64,000 nucleotides of DNA, from NCBI RefSeq assembly GCF_001522585.2, contig NZ_CP013373.1, positions 992,001-1,056,000 of the forward strand, in the 5' to 3' direction. The notes below the pieces were generated by a model. The model made no database searches, was not told where the DNA came from, and was given only the letters and a program-made list of their open reading frames with translations. A program made the translations under genes and the position numbers. Shown piece by piece: positions 1 to 8,805 of the stretch. Each line of letters opens with the position of its first letter. Position 1 is the stretch's first letter. This stretch comes from Burkholderia sp. NRF60-BP8 (lineage in GTDB: Bacteria; Pseudomonadota; Gammaproteobacteria; Burkholderiales; Burkholderiaceae).

Positions 1-159
1 GCTTGCGCGCGTCCTTCCGCACGGCGGCGCCCGCCGCCGTGCGCGTCTTACGCTCTGTTGCACTTTCGGGCACGCCGTAACACGGCGCCTGTCGGCTGCA
101 ATCGACCCTCCCGCATTGAACGAATACGCTCGCGTGACTTGTTCAACCCGGAGGTTGTG

Positions 160-561
160 ATGGCCGTTTCTACCGTTTCACGTCGTATCGTTTCGCTCGC
201 GCTGTTCGCCGCGGGCCTGTCAGCCGTCGTCGCACCGTTTGCCGCGCAGGCGGACGAGATTCTCGTCGGCGCGCCCGTGCTCGCGCCGCAGGGGCGCATG
301 GTCATCGCGGAGCCGGTCGCCGTGCGCACCGAGGAAATCGTCGTCGTCGCGCCGAATGCGCCGCCGCCCGTGCGCTACGAGGTCGTACCGGCCACGCGCG
401 TGGGCTACGTGTGGGAGCGCGGGCACTGGCACTGGGATCATGGCCGCTACGTATGGATCGGCGGCCACTGGGAAGCCGAGCGCGTGGGCATGCAATGGGT
501 GCCGGGGCATTGGGACCAGCGCGGCCCGAACTGGTTCTGGACGCGCGGCCACTGGGCTTGA
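160..561 (+). CDS. YXWGXW-repeat secreted protein
   Basis: 133-aa exported protein. Residues 1-29 form a Sec signal peptide ending AAQA. The C-terminal half has three W-rich modules (VWERGHWHW, VWIGGHWEAE, QWVPGHWDQRGPNWFW), the pattern of the YXWGXW repeat family found in proteobacterial envelope proteins of unknown function. An in-frame ATG lies upstream at 58, but the ATG at 160 has a GGAGG ribosome site seven bases before it and puts the signal peptide at the N terminus. A small lipoprotein gene follows 12 bp later in the same direction. Confidence 0.85.
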   Translation: MAVSTVSRRIVSLALFAAGLSAVVAPFAAQADEILVGAPVLAPQGRMVIAEPVAVRTEEIVVVAPNAPPPVRYEVVPATRVGYVWERGHWHWDHGRYVWIGGHWEAERVGMQWVPGHWDQRGPNWFWTRGHWA

Positions 562-573
562 CGGAGGCGCTCG

Positions 574-684
574 ATGAAAAGAACCGCAATCGCCATCGTG
601 CTCGTCGCGATCACGCTGGCCGGATGCATCGTCGTGCCGGCGCGGCCGGTCTACTACCGGCCGGCGCCCGTCGTGATCTACTGA
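574..684 (+). CDS. Very small lipoprotein (36 aa)
   Basis: A 36-aa reading frame starts with MKRTAIAIVLVAITLAGC, a textbook lipoprotein signal with lipobox LAGC, and leaves a mature peptide of only about 19 residues rich in Pro, Val and Tyr. GGAGG lies seven bases before the ATG. It sits 12 bp after the YXWGXW gene, so the two are probably co-transcribed. The stop overlaps the converging chloride-channel gene by 7 bp. Function unknown; probably an outer-membrane anchored peptide. Confidence 0.7.
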   Translation: MKRTAIAIVLVAITLAGCIVVPARPVYYRPAPVVIY

Positions 685-2234
685 GCGTCGCGCGGGCCGT
701 GCCGCTGCGCCGAACCGTTTGCGTCGGTCGCAGCCGGCCCGTCATCGTGCGGCGCCGGTGCATGCGCAGCCCTGTCGGCTGCTGCTGCGGTGGCCGGCTC
801 GTTGCCGCCTTCGTCGCGCAGCGTGTCGAGCGGATCGGCGGGGGCGGCGTTCGCGTCCTGGGGTTCGGTCACGTCGGTCACGTTGCTCGCAGCGGCCGCT
901 GCGGTTGCCGCAGCCGGCGCGGCCGCCGCGACCGGCGGCGCGAGATAGCGCTGCGCGAGCGTTTCGTAGAGCGGCGGCGCGAAAAAGCGCGAGACCCGGC
1001 TCGATACCAGTGCGGTCGCCATCAGCGAAATCACCAGCGCATGACCGTTGATCATTTCCATCACGATCACGAACGACGTGATCGGCGACTGCGTGACGGC
1101 GGCCAGATAACCGACCATCGCGAGCGCGATCAGCATCGGCAGGCTCATGTGGGTGAACACGGCATGCAGCAGATTGCCGAAGCCGGCGCCGATCGACAGC
1201 GACGGCGCGAAGATCCCGCCCGGAATGCCCGGCAGGTACGACGCGACCATCGACACCATCTTCAGGAACGGATAGAACACCGACAACTGCTGGCTGCCGT
1301 CGAGCAGGCCGCGCGCCTCGGCGTAGCCGCTGCCGAACGTCGTGCCGCCCGATACGAGGCCCACGACGGCGATCGCGAAGCCGCACAGTGCGGCGAACGC
1401 GACCGGCCGCTCGCGATACAGGCTCAGCAGTTGCGCGGGCAGCCAGCGCCCCGTATTGAGCAGCAGCCAGCAGAACAGCCCGCCCGCGATGCCCGTCACG
1501 ATCGCGGTGACCAGCACCGCGACCGCCAGCAGCTTCGGGAAATGGAGACCGGTGTCGATCGTGCCGAAATACGTGTAGTTGCCGTTCAGGCCGAGCGCGA
1601 CGACGCCGGCGAGGATGATCGCGGTGATCAGTACGCCGCTGGCGCGCGCGGAGAAGCTGCGGGTCAGCTCCTCGATCGCGAACACGATCCCGGCGAGCGG
1701 CGTATTGAACGCGGCCGACAGCCCGGCCGCCGCGCCGGCCAGCACCAGCTGGCGTTCGATCTGCGCGTTCGAGCGCGGGTAGAAGCGCCGCAGGTTGAAC
1801 ATCAGCGCTGCGCCGACCTGCACCGTCGGCCCTTCGCGGCCGATCGTGAAGCCGCCGAGGATGCCGAGGAGCGAGATCAGCACCTTGCCGAACAGGATGC
1901 GCAGCGTCAGCAGCCGGGCGCCGAATGCGCTCGGGCGCGCATGCAGCGTCGCGATCACCTGCGGGATGCCGCTGCCCTCGGCGCCGCGGAAGAAACGGCG
2001 CGTGATCCATACCGACATCGCGGCGATCGCCGGCGTCAGCAGCAGCGGCAGCCAGACGGCGTGATCGCGCATCGTGCGGAAAGTCTCGTAGCCCCAGTCG
2101 ATCAACCGGGCGTACAGTACGGCGGCGAGGCCGACGACGATCGCGCCGAGCCAGAAAACACCGTATTGACGCCAGATTCGCAGCGAGCGGCGGGTGAGGG
2201 CGGGGAACAGCGAGGGAAGGGCGGGGCGCGGCAT
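678..2234 (-). CDS. ClC-family chloride channel/antiporter
   Basis: 518-aa polytopic membrane protein of the ClC family. The ion-path signatures are all present: GSGIPQV (about residues 88-93), GREGPTVQVGA (132-142, gating Glu at about 134), FAIEEL (about 185-190, matching the internal proton-pathway Glu of EcClC), IPGGIFAPSLSIG, and the LYETL tyrosine near the end of the membrane domain. With both glutamates present it is more likely a 2Cl-/H+ exchanger than a passive channel (inference from known ClC biochemistry). The last ~90 residues are an Ala-rich low-complexity cytoplasmic tail; no CBS domains are seen. Confidence 0.9.
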   Translation of the reverse strand: MPRPALPSLFPALTRRSLRIWRQYGVFWLGAIVVGLAAVLYARLIDWGYETFRTMRDHAVWLPLLLTPAIAAMSVWITRRFFRGAEGSGIPQVIATLHARPSAFGARLLTLRILFGKVLISLLGILGGFTIGREGPTVQVGAALMFNLRRFYPRSNAQIERQLVLAGAAAGLSAAFNTPLAGIVFAIEELTRSFSARASGVLITAIILAGVVALGLNGNYTYFGTIDTGLHFPKLLAVAVLVTAIVTGIAGGLFCWLLLNTGRWLPAQLLSLYRERPVAFAALCGFAIAVVGLVSGGTTFGSGYAEARGLLDGSQQLSVFYPFLKMVSMVASYLPGIPGGIFAPSLSIGAGFGNLLHAVFTHMSLPMLIALAMVGYLAAVTQSPITSFVIVMEMINGHALVISLMATALVSSRVSRFFAPPLYETLAQRYLAPPVAAAAPAAATAAAAASNVTDVTEPQDANAAPADPLDTLRDEGGNEPATAAAADRAAHAPAPHDDGPAATDANGSAQRHGPRDAQ

Positions 2235-2425
2235 TGGCTCGGGCCGGGGGCAAAGAGTGAATTATAAAAAGAACCCGATGCCAGCGGGGGCGACAAACGC
2301 CTGCGAGGCGCGACAAAAATTCACAAAGGAGATGCAATTTGTTGCAAATGTAATGCGGGCGTAATGTTTGCGCACAGAAACCGTCGTTAGCATGCCGAAT
2401 GGCCAGTCAGGAATTCCCGTACATC

Positions 2426-3424
2426 GTGAAACGCATCCTCATCGTGAAAGTGACGTCGCTCGGTGACGTCGTCCAGACGCTGCCCGTCGTCGCCGACCTG
2501 CATCGCGCCTTCCCCGGCGTGACGGTCGACTGGGCCGTGGACGAATCGTGCGCGGAGGTCGTGCGTTGGCATCCGGGCGTGAGCGCCGTGCTGTGCGCGC
2601 CGCTGCGCCGCTTCAAGAAAATGCGCAACGTCGCCGACCTGAAGGCGATCTCCGCTTCGATCGGTGCGTTGCGTGCGCATCGGTACGACGCCGCCATCGA
2701 TCTGCACGGCGTCTACAAGAGCGCGATCATTTCGTCGCTGGCGCGTGCCGCGCGCCGCGTCGGCTACCAGACGCAGGATCTCGGCGAAACGGGCGCGCGC
2801 TTCGCGTATTCGCACCGTTTCGGTCCGCGGCCGGACTGCGATGCATGGCACGGGATGCGCGTGAGTGCCGGCGAAGCGCTCGGCTATGTGCCCGAAGGGC
2901 CTGCCACGTACGGCATCGTCGCACCGCAGGATGCGAGCCTGCCGGCCGCCGTGACCGACGGCGGGCCGTTCATGTTGCTGTTCCATGCAACGTCCAATCC
3001 CGACAAGAAATGGCCGGCCGAGCATTGGGCCGCCCTTGCCGCGCAGATGATGGCGCGCGGCGTGCGCGTGCTGTTGCCGTGGGGATCGGCGGCCGAGCAC
3101 GACGATGCGCGGGATATCGCCGCCCGTGCGCCGGGTGCGATCGTGTTACCGGCGATGACGGTGCGCGAGCTCGGCGCGGCGCTTGGCCGGGCTGCGCTCG
3201 TGGTGGGGGTCGATACGGGGTTCGTGCACATGGCGCACGCGCTGCAGCGGCCGACCGTGATGATTTTCGTCGCGACGTCGCGTCACCATTGCGGCATCGG
3301 CGGCGCGCCGAATGCGCTGTCGATCGGCGAGCCGGGCGCGATGCCGACCGTCGGCGAGGCGCTGGACGCGATCGATACGGTTTGCCCGGCCTACGGCGCG
3401 TTGCGCGCGCGGCTGTCTGCCTGA
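2426..3424 (+). CDS. waaC: Lipopolysaccharide heptosyltransferase I
   Basis: GT-B glycosyltransferase (family 9) that adds the first heptose to Kdo of the LPS inner core at the cytoplasmic face of the inner membrane. The N terminus KRILIVKVTSLGDVVQTLPV is the conserved acceptor-side segment of WaaC; the C-terminal half has FHATSNPDKKWPAEHW and GVDTGFVHMAHAL, the ADP-heptose binding region. The GTG at 2426 matches the usual N terminus of the family (VKRILIVK). An ATG at 2399 would add nine residues but has no clear ribosome site. The divergent ClC gene starts about 190 bp upstream. Confidence 0.88.
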   Translation: MKRILIVKVTSLGDVVQTLPVVADLHRAFPGVTVDWAVDESCAEVVRWHPGVSAVLCAPLRRFKKMRNVADLKAISASIGALRAHRYDAAIDLHGVYKSAIISSLARAARRVGYQTQDLGETGARFAYSHRFGPRPDCDAWHGMRVSAGEALGYVPEGPATYGIVAPQDASLPAAVTDGGPFMLLFHATSNPDKKWPAEHWAALAAQMMARGVRVLLPWGSAAEHDDARDIAARAPGAIVLPAMTVRELGAALGRAALVVGVDTGFVHMAHALQRPTVMIFVATSRHHCGIGGAPNALSIGEPGAMPTVGEALDAIDTVCPAYGALRARLSA

Positions 3425-3443
3425 CGCGGCGCGGCGGCCGCGA

Positions 3444-3623
3444 TCAGGCCAGCAACATCTCGACCGTGACGACGGCGGCAATGGCCGCCAGATTCGCCAG
3501 CAGCGCCTCGAACACGAGGCCGCGCCAGGTCTTCGGCCGGAACCGCAGCGCGAGCAGCAGCGCGCCACCCAGCGCGAGTGCGAGGATCAGGATCAGATCG
3601 GCATTGGCGAGGCGGATGTTCAT
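3444..3623 (-). CDS. Small membrane protein, unknown
   Basis: 59-aa protein with two hydrophobic stretches (about residues 8-26 and 36-57) separated by a basic loop RFRPKTWRG, so probably two membrane helices. AGGAG lies eight bases before the ATG at 3623, which supports it as a real gene. It converges with waaC (20-bp gap) and lies about 100 bp downstream of the MFS transporter gene on the same strand. Not recognised as a named family. Confidence 0.65.
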   Translation of the reverse strand: MNIRLANADLILILALALGGALLLALRFRPKTWRGLVFEALLANLAAIAAVVTVEMLLA

Positions 3624-3727
3624 GGCGGCGGCTCCTGTCGGGGCGGGATCACCGGGCGCGTAACGCCGCGCCCAGGATCGAGTATAGAGCGCGCTCGCCG
3701 CCGTACAACCCGGGTCGCCCCGGAGGG

Positions 3728-5038
3728 TCAGACGAGCGACGCGTCTCGCGTTTCGCGCATCAGCAGTACGCCGATCAGGCTGATCGCCGCCGCCACCGAC
3801 ACGTAACCGCCGACCCACGACAGCCCGCCATGCGCAGCCAGCAGTTGCGCGATATACGGTGCGATCGACGCACCGAGAATCCCGCCGAGGTTGTACGCGA
3901 CTCCCGCGCCCGTATAGCGGACGTTGGTCGGGAACAATTCCGGCAGCAGCGCGCCCATCGGGGCGAACGTCACGCCCATCAGGAACAGCTCGATCGTCAG
4001 GAACAGCGCGACGAGCGGCATCGAGCCGCTGCCGAGCAGCGGCGCCATCGCGAATCCCGACAGCAATGCCGCGATCGCGCCGACGACCAGCACCGGCTTG
4101 CGCCCGAAACGGTCCGACGCCCATGCGGACAGCGGCGTCGCGAGGCCCATGAAGACGACCGCGAAGCAGAGCAGGCCGAGGAAGCTCTGGCGCGGAATGT
4201 GCAGCGTCGACACGCCGTACGACAGCGAGAACACCGTCGAGATGTAGAACAGCGTGTAGCAGACGACCATCGCGAGCGCGCCGAGCAGCGTCGGCTGCCA
4301 GTGCTGCGTGACGAGCGTCGCGACCGGCACGCGCACCCGCTCGTTGCGGTCGAGTGCGGCCTGGAACGCGGGCGTTTCGGCGATCTTGAGTCGCACGTAC
4401 AGGCCGAGCGCGACGAGCACCGCGCTGACGAGGAACGGGATGCGCCAGCCCCAACTGCGGAACTGCGCGTCGGACAACGACAGCGCGAGCGCGAAGAACA
4501 GCCCGTTCGACATCAGGAAGCCGACCGACGGCCCCAGTTGCGGGAACATCCCGAACCAGCCGCGCTTGCCCTGCGGCGCGTGCTCGGTCGCGAGCAGCGC
4601 CGCACCGCCCCATTCGCCGCCGAGGCCGATCCCCTGGCCGAAGCGCAGTACGCACAGCAGTACCGGCGCGAGCGCGCCGATCGCGTCGTAGCCGGGCACG
4701 AAGCCGATCGCGGTGGTGGACACGCCCATCACGAGCAGCGATGCGACGAGCGTCGACTTGCGGCCGATGCGGTCGCCGAAGTGCCCGAACAGGAACGAGC
4801 CGATCGGGCGCGCGATGAACGCGATGCCGAACGTGACGAACGCGGACAGCGCCTGGGCGGTCGCCGAACCGTGCGGGAAGAAGACGGGGCCGATGACGAG
4901 CGCGGCGGCCGTCGCGTACACGTAGAAATCGTAGAACTCGATCGCGGTGCCGATGAAGCTCGCGAACACGATACGCCGATGGCTGACGGCGCCGGCCGAA
5001 CCGGTTGCGTGTGCAACGGCCGGGGGGGATGCGGACAT
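3728..5038 (-). CDS. MFS transporter, metabolite:H+ symporter family
   Basis: 436-aa, 12-helix major facilitator of the MHS subfamily (ProP/ShiA/KgtP type). Diagnostic segments are FIGTAIEFYDFYVYATAAAL in helix 1, FGHFGDRIGRKSTL in the first cytoplasmic loop and RFGQGIGLGGEWGGAALLATEHAP in helix 4-5. It should import a carboxylate or zwitterion with a proton; the substrate cannot be read from sequence. The start at 5038 is set by GGAG about eight bases upstream and by the MHS N-terminal length; longer in-frame starts give an unlikely Pro/Arg-rich leader. Confidence 0.87.
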   Translation of the reverse strand: MSASPPAVAHATGSAGAVSHRRIVFASFIGTAIEFYDFYVYATAAALVIGPVFFPHGSATAQALSAFVTFGIAFIARPIGSFLFGHFGDRIGRKSTLVASLLVMGVSTTAIGFVPGYDAIGALAPVLLCVLRFGQGIGLGGEWGGAALLATEHAPQGKRGWFGMFPQLGPSVGFLMSNGLFFALALSLSDAQFRSWGWRIPFLVSAVLVALGLYVRLKIAETPAFQAALDRNERVRVPVATLVTQHWQPTLLGALAMVVCYTLFYISTVFSLSYGVSTLHIPRQSFLGLLCFAVVFMGLATPLSAWASDRFGRKPVLVVGAIAALLSGFAMAPLLGSGSMPLVALFLTIELFLMGVTFAPMGALLPELFPTNVRYTGAGVAYNLGGILGASIAPYIAQLLAAHGGLSWVGGYVSVAAAISLIGVLLMRETRDASLV

Positions 5039-5340
5039 GGATGTCTCCGTTTTGTCGTTGGGGCGGTCGGCCGGGCATGCACTCGGGCAGGCGACTGCCT
5101 GCCGGGAGCAGCCGGGCAGAGGATGATGCGGATGACGCGGTAGCGGCGTGGACGCGCGCCGTGGCGCGGACGTCACCCGCCGGTCGACGATGGAGACGGG
5201 TACGTCGCCGCCCGGTGCCGGCGTGGTCGGCTCGCTTGCCGGGTGGGGCGCGCGAACGCACGCGCGGCGTGATGGCCGCGCGAGTGCGGAAAATTATAGC
5301 CAGCGCCGCCGCTCACCCGCAATCGGGTCGCGGCGGCGCG
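5039..5340. other. Intergenic, no gene seen
   Basis: About 300 bp of very GC-rich sequence between the MFS gene and the lipoprotein gene, both on the minus strand. It must hold the MFS promoter, but no convincing -35/-10 pair is seen. A GC-rich inverted repeat next to the lipoprotein stop (about 5304-5340) may terminate that gene. Confidence 0.5.
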
Positions 5341-5832
5341 TCAATCGATCGATTGCGCCTGCGCGGACGCGGTGCTTTGCAGCTGGAAGTGACCGTCGTC
5401 GTTGAAGAGCCAGCCTTCCATCAGTTCGAGCCGGCCGTTGCCGTCGAGCAGCCGCGACGGCGGCGCCGGCAGCGGCGCCGCGCGGCGCAGCGACGCGAGC
5501 GCGAGCGCTTCCGCTTCGCTGTCGCCGTTGCTGCGATAGACGGATGCATTGACGACGCGGCCGCTGCCGTCGACGGTGAAGGCCACGACGACGAGCGAAC
5601 GCAGCATGGCTTGCGGTGTGCCGTGCAGCATCCCGGACGGATTGCGTTCGGCGACCCGATGGGCGACCTCGACGCGATACTGGTCGAGGCTGCCGCTGCG
5701 TGTGACCGACGGAATCGTCAGGACCGAGCGTAGCGACGAAGGCGGCGTGATCGTGCACGCGGCAAGCAGGGCGACGGCGGCCAGCGCGGCAACACGCAGC
5801 CGGGCGACGCGCGGACGGAGAAGGGGGCGCAT
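5341..5832 (-). CDS. Lipoprotein with TonB C-terminal-like domain
   Basis: 163-aa protein. Residues 1-26 are a lipoprotein signal with lipobox LLAAC. The mature part (SLDQYRVEVAHRVAERNP ... VVVAFTVDGSGRVVNASVYRSNGDSEAEALALASLRRAAPLPAPP) resembles the TonB_C fold: the VDGSGRV strand-turn and the A-LR-APLPAPP stretch are typical. There is no N-terminal transmembrane TonB anchor or proline-rich spacer, so it is not a classical energy transducer. No strong ribosome site precedes the ATG at 5832. Role unknown, periplasmic. Confidence 0.7.
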   Translation of the reverse strand: MRPLLRPRVARLRVAALAAVALLAACTITPPSSLRSVLTIPSVTRSGSLDQYRVEVAHRVAERNPSGMLHGTPQAMLRSLVVVAFTVDGSGRVVNASVYRSNGDSEAEALALASLRRAAPLPAPPSRLLDGNGRLELMEGWLFNDDGHFQLQSTASAQAQSID

Positions 5833-6145
5833 GAGGTAATGGCCAGGAGGGACGATAAAAAAATGATAGGCGCACCGACGCGAGGCGATATGGGGAGAAA
5901 CGCATAGCGCGCGGGAGCGGTCGCGGCGATCGCTGATGATGGCGGCCGGGCGCCGCGTCGGGCTACGTCCGTCGTGCAGCGTGTGTCCCGATGTGACGCG
6001 ACATGTGACAGCGTCCGTGGGGGGCGCACGTTGCGAGGTCGCAAGCCGCGGCATGCCGCGATCGTCCGGCCGGGCGGCGCGATTGACCTATGCGGCAACC
6101 TCGGCCGTCCGTCCGCGCGATCGCAGGCGATGCGGGCCGGCCGCG
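5833..6145. other. Intergenic, no gene seen
   Basis: Spacer of 313 bp between two minus-strand genes. The reading frames crossing it are antisense shadows with Arg/Ala-rich nonsense composition. An A/T-rich patch at 5855-5870 just upstream of the lipoprotein gene could be part of its promoter. Confidence 0.45.
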
Positions 6146-6439
6146 TCAGAAGCCGTGCGTCACGAGCGACAGTACCGACAGATCGGGGTGCGTGCCGTCG
6201 ATGATGCTCTTGCCGACGTGCACGGCTTCGTGGGCGGCCTCGTCGAGGCTCGCGAAGCTTTCCTCGCCGTCCGCGTGGAACGGCACCGCATGGCCGGGCA
6301 GCGCGGGATTCGCGCCCGGATGACACACGTAGCCGGTGTACGTATAGCGCGTGTCGCTACCGGGCATCGCGGCCGGCACGACATGGATCTCGAAGCCTTC
6401 GTAATCGACGTGGTCCGTCGCGGTCGACAGGTCGGTCAT
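6146..6439 (-). CDS. Conserved hypothetical small cytoplasmic protein
   Basis: 97-aa acidic soluble protein beginning MTDLSTATDHVDYEGFEIHVVPAAM. No signal peptide or membrane helix. The YEGFEIHVVPA...YTGYVCHPG...FASLDEAAHEAVHVGKSIIDG layout is a small alpha/beta domain of unknown function. GGAG lies six bases before the ATG at 6439; an in-frame ATG 21 bp upstream is less likely. It appears to be a monocistronic gene. Confidence 0.7.
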   Translation of the reverse strand: MTDLSTATDHVDYEGFEIHVVPAAMPGSDTRYTYTGYVCHPGANPALPGHAVPFHADGEESFASLDEAAHEAVHVGKSIIDGTHPDLSVLSLVTHGF

Positions 6440-6785
6440 GGCGATCTCCGTGTGCCGCACGCAAGGGTGGCGCGTGCGGCATCGAATACGCGGCGGCGTT
6501 CGTGTCGCCGTGTTGAACGAATTCTAGGCGATGGCGGGGCGGGTCGGGAGGCGTGCGGCGGTGTGCGGCGACCTCCGGCCGGGCACACATACCACGCCGA
6601 TTCGGCGCCGACGATCGGGCGCCGATTCCATTGGCGAGCGACGGAAACGGGGATTGTCGTATTGATCGCGTGCGGCGCGTTCGTGTCCGGCGCCGCCGCC
6701 CCGGCTTGCCAGCCAGGTGCCGCGCAGGGCGCGGCACAAACGCGCGTTCCGACTCGATCGACAGGCGTGTCGCACCGCGACATCG
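6440..6785. other. Intergenic, no gene seen
   Basis: About 345 bp upstream of the 97-aa gene. Only low-complexity shadow frames cross it, and no promoter or repeat was recognised. Confidence 0.45.
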
Positions 6786-7178
6786 CTACTTGCAGCGCGC
6801 GTCCTTGCGTTGCACGACGACGATCACCGGATACTTCTGGCCGTGATCGAGCTCCACGCGCGCGACGACGGTCAGCGTCGCGGGATCGGAATCGTCGTAC
6901 ACGCTGACCTGTTCGTTGCGGAGGTAGGTCACGCCGGTGCAGTTCGACGTGCGTCCGTCGTCGCCCACCTTGCACTGAAGCTCGTTGTCCTTCAGGTAGT
7001 TGTACGGCGACGGGCTGGCGAGATATTCGCTCAGGCCGCGCGGTGAACCGCCGACGCCGGTCACGTACGCGATCGCGCACGATGCCTGCGCGTCGCTGCC
7101 GGAGTTGGTGTCGGCCGTCGCCTGCGCGCTGACGGCAACCAGCAGCGTGGCGAGCGACGAGACGAGGAAGGGCTTCAT
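6786..7178 (-). CDS. Exported hypothetical protein
   Basis: 130-aa protein with a clear Sec signal peptide (MKPFLVSSLATLLVAVSAQATA) and a mature domain of about 108 residues containing four cysteines (ASCAIAY, LQCKVG, SNCTGV, ARCK), probably two disulfides in the periplasm. Nothing identifies its function. It is the first native gene left of the integrated element, so before integration it lay immediately downstream of tRNA-Ser on the same strand. Confidence 0.72.
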   Translation of the reverse strand: MKPFLVSSLATLLVAVSAQATADTNSGSDAQASCAIAYVTGVGGSPRGLSEYLASPSPYNYLKDNELQCKVGDDGRTSNCTGVTYLRNEQVSVYDDSDPATLTVVARVELDHGQKYPVIVVVQRKDARCK

Positions 7179-7270
7179 GACGTGGATTTCCCGTTTCGCG
7201 AATCGGAGCGCGGGATTGTAACGGCATCCGGCGGGGCGCGTCGGAACGTGCGGCGCGCACGTGTGCGGCC

Positions 7271-7308
7271 AAACAAAAACCCCGTCATTCCGGGAATGGA
7301 CGGGGTTG
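7271..7308 (-). terminator. Original tRNA-Ser terminator, displaced
   Basis: Inverted repeat AACCCCGTCATTCC / GGAATGGACGGGGTT, followed on the minus strand by TTTTTGTTT: a strong rho-independent terminator reading leftwards. No minus-strand gene ends just before it now. It lies 11 bp beyond a copy of the tRNA-Ser 3' end (7319-7333), which is what is left if the element inserted between tRNA-Ser and its own terminator. Confidence 0.8.
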
Positions 7309-7318
7309 GGCGAACTTC

Positions 7319-7333
7319 CTGGCGGAAGCGGTG
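7319..7333 (-). repeat. attL, 15-bp tRNA-Ser 3'-end duplicate
   Basis: CTGGCGGAAGCGGTG is identical to 21488-21502, which is the 3' end of the intact tRNA-Ser gene read on the minus strand. Left of it comes the tRNA's displaced terminator, right of it the element's integrase. It is the left attachment-site core. Confidence 0.85.
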
Positions 7334-7486
7334 TCCGCCATTATTGAATGGCGGCGAACGACAGTGAACGATAGGTTGACCTTTTAAATAAAGGGAATGC
7401 AGGATTTTATTGTTCGCCGGCGTTCGTTCGTGTACCCTCAAATTCGTGAATCTATGGTGGGTTCGTTGGCGGGTTATGGAGGGTTC

Positions 7487-8728
7487 ATGCCGAAGGTGGC
7501 GAAGGAACTGGGTGCGCTTGCCGTGTCCCGTTTGAAGGAGCCGGGCTCATATCCGGTTGGCAAGGTGGCGGGGTTGTATCTGCAGGTCGCATCGCCGACA
7601 GCGCGATCGTGGATCCTGCGCGTCAAGATCGGTGATCGGCGCCGTGAGATCGGGCTTGGCCCGTATCCCGCAGTGAGCCTGAAGGATGCGCATGCAAAAG
7701 CGCAGGCCGAGCGCGACAAGATCAAGAGAGGTATCGACCCGGTGCTCGAGCGCAAGGCGGCCGAAAGCGCGCTGCGGGCCGCGCACGCGTCGGAAATCAC
7801 GTTTGCCGAGGCCGCACGCCAGTTCATCGCGTCGCGCGCGCACGGTTGGAAGAATGCGAAGCACGGCGACCAATGGCGAAACACGATCGCCGAATATGCC
7901 GACCCGATCCTCGGGAGGATGCTCGTCCGACATATCACTCGTGAGCACGTGCTGCGCGTGCTCGATCCGATCTGGACGACCAAGACGGAAACGGCATCTC
8001 GTCTGCGGGGCCGGATCGAGAACGTGCTCGACTGGGCACGCGTGAAGGGATATCGCGATGGCGAGAATCCGGCGTTGTGGCGCGGCAACCTCGATCACCT
8101 GCTCGCGAAGCCCGCGGCGATTGCGAAGGTCCGGCACCATCCGGCGTTGCCGTATCAAGAGATGGGCGCCTTCATGAAGCGGCTGCGTGCGATCGACGCC
8201 ACGGGCGCGCGTTGTCTGGAATTCACAATCCTGACGGCCGCTCGTTCCGGTGAGGCGCGCGGCGCGCGATGGTCGGAGTTCGACCTCGATGCCGGCGTCT
8301 GGCGCGTACCGCCCGAGCGTATGAAGCTGAAGAAGGAACACCGCGTGCCGCTATCGGCCGCAGTCGTGGCCTTTCTGAAGGCACTCCCGCGGAACGAGCC
8401 CGACGATCCGGATGCCCTGGTGTTCCCTAGTCCGCGGGGCAAGGTATTCAGCGACATGACGTTGCTGATGATGGTGCGCCGGCTAGAGGTGCCGGCGACG
8501 CCGCACGGTTTCCGGTCGACGTTTCGTGATTGGGCGGGCGAGTGCACCAGCCATCCGCGCGAACTGATCGAGGTGGCGCTCGCGCACATTCCCGGCGATC
8601 AGTCCGAGATGTCGTACTGGCGCGGTGACGTGCTCGAGCGGCGCCGGCAGTTGATGGCCGACTGGGCTGCTTTTATTTCGCGGCCGTTCAAGAGCGGCTC
8701 TATTTTGCCTCTCCAACGACAGGCATAA
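7487..8728 (+). CDS. int: P4-type site-specific tyrosine integrase
   Basis: 413-aa recombinase that inserts and excises the element at the tRNA-Ser 3' end. The N-terminal DUF4102 arm-binding domain (GLYLQVASPTARSWILRVKIGDRRREIGLGPYPAVSLKDA) is followed by a core-binding domain and the catalytic domain: Arg in LTAARSGEARGARW, Lys in MKLKKEHRVPL, HxxR in TPHGFRSTFRDW, His in ALAHI and the nucleophile Tyr in SYWRGDVLERRR. The ATG at 7487 has GGAGGG five bases upstream; earlier in-frame starts lack a site. It lies 150 bp inside attL and reads away from it, at the end of the element opposite to the intact tRNA. Confidence 0.93.
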   Translation: MPKVAKELGALAVSRLKEPGSYPVGKVAGLYLQVASPTARSWILRVKIGDRRREIGLGPYPAVSLKDAHAKAQAERDKIKRGIDPVLERKAAESALRAAHASEITFAEAARQFIASRAHGWKNAKHGDQWRNTIAEYADPILGRMLVRHITREHVLRVLDPIWTTKTETASRLRGRIENVLDWARVKGYRDGENPALWRGNLDHLLAKPAAIAKVRHHPALPYQEMGAFMKRLRAIDATGARCLEFTILTAARSGEARGARWSEFDLDAGVWRVPPERMKLKKEHRVPLSAAVVAFLKALPRNEPDDPDALVFPSPRGKVFSDMTLLMMVRRLEVPATPHGFRSTFRDWAGECTSHPRELIEVALAHIPGDQSEMSYWRGDVLERRRQLMADWAAFISRPFKSGSILPLQRQA

Positions 8729-8805
8729 TCGTTTTCACCGCGCCTAGGCTGATCCCCGAAAACCGGCTCCCTCGCCGGCCGGCGCGGTACCTCAACGAGG
8801 GATGC

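Noticed and set aside
411..2267. 618-aa plus-strand frame opposite the ClC gene
   Set aside because: Charged low-complexity nonsense on the strand opposite a clearly recognised gene; similar giant antisense frames over the MFS, PepN, amidase, guaD and FdsA genes were left out for the same reason.
742..2337. Long minus-strand frame antisense-offset to the ClC gene
   Set aside because: Arg/Ala/Pro-rich composition and no family match; a shadow caused by high GC3 in the true ClC frame.
5718..6326. 202-aa minus-strand frame across the gap
   Set aside because: Arg-rich, no ribosome site, overlaps the real lipoprotein and 97-aa genes in another frame.
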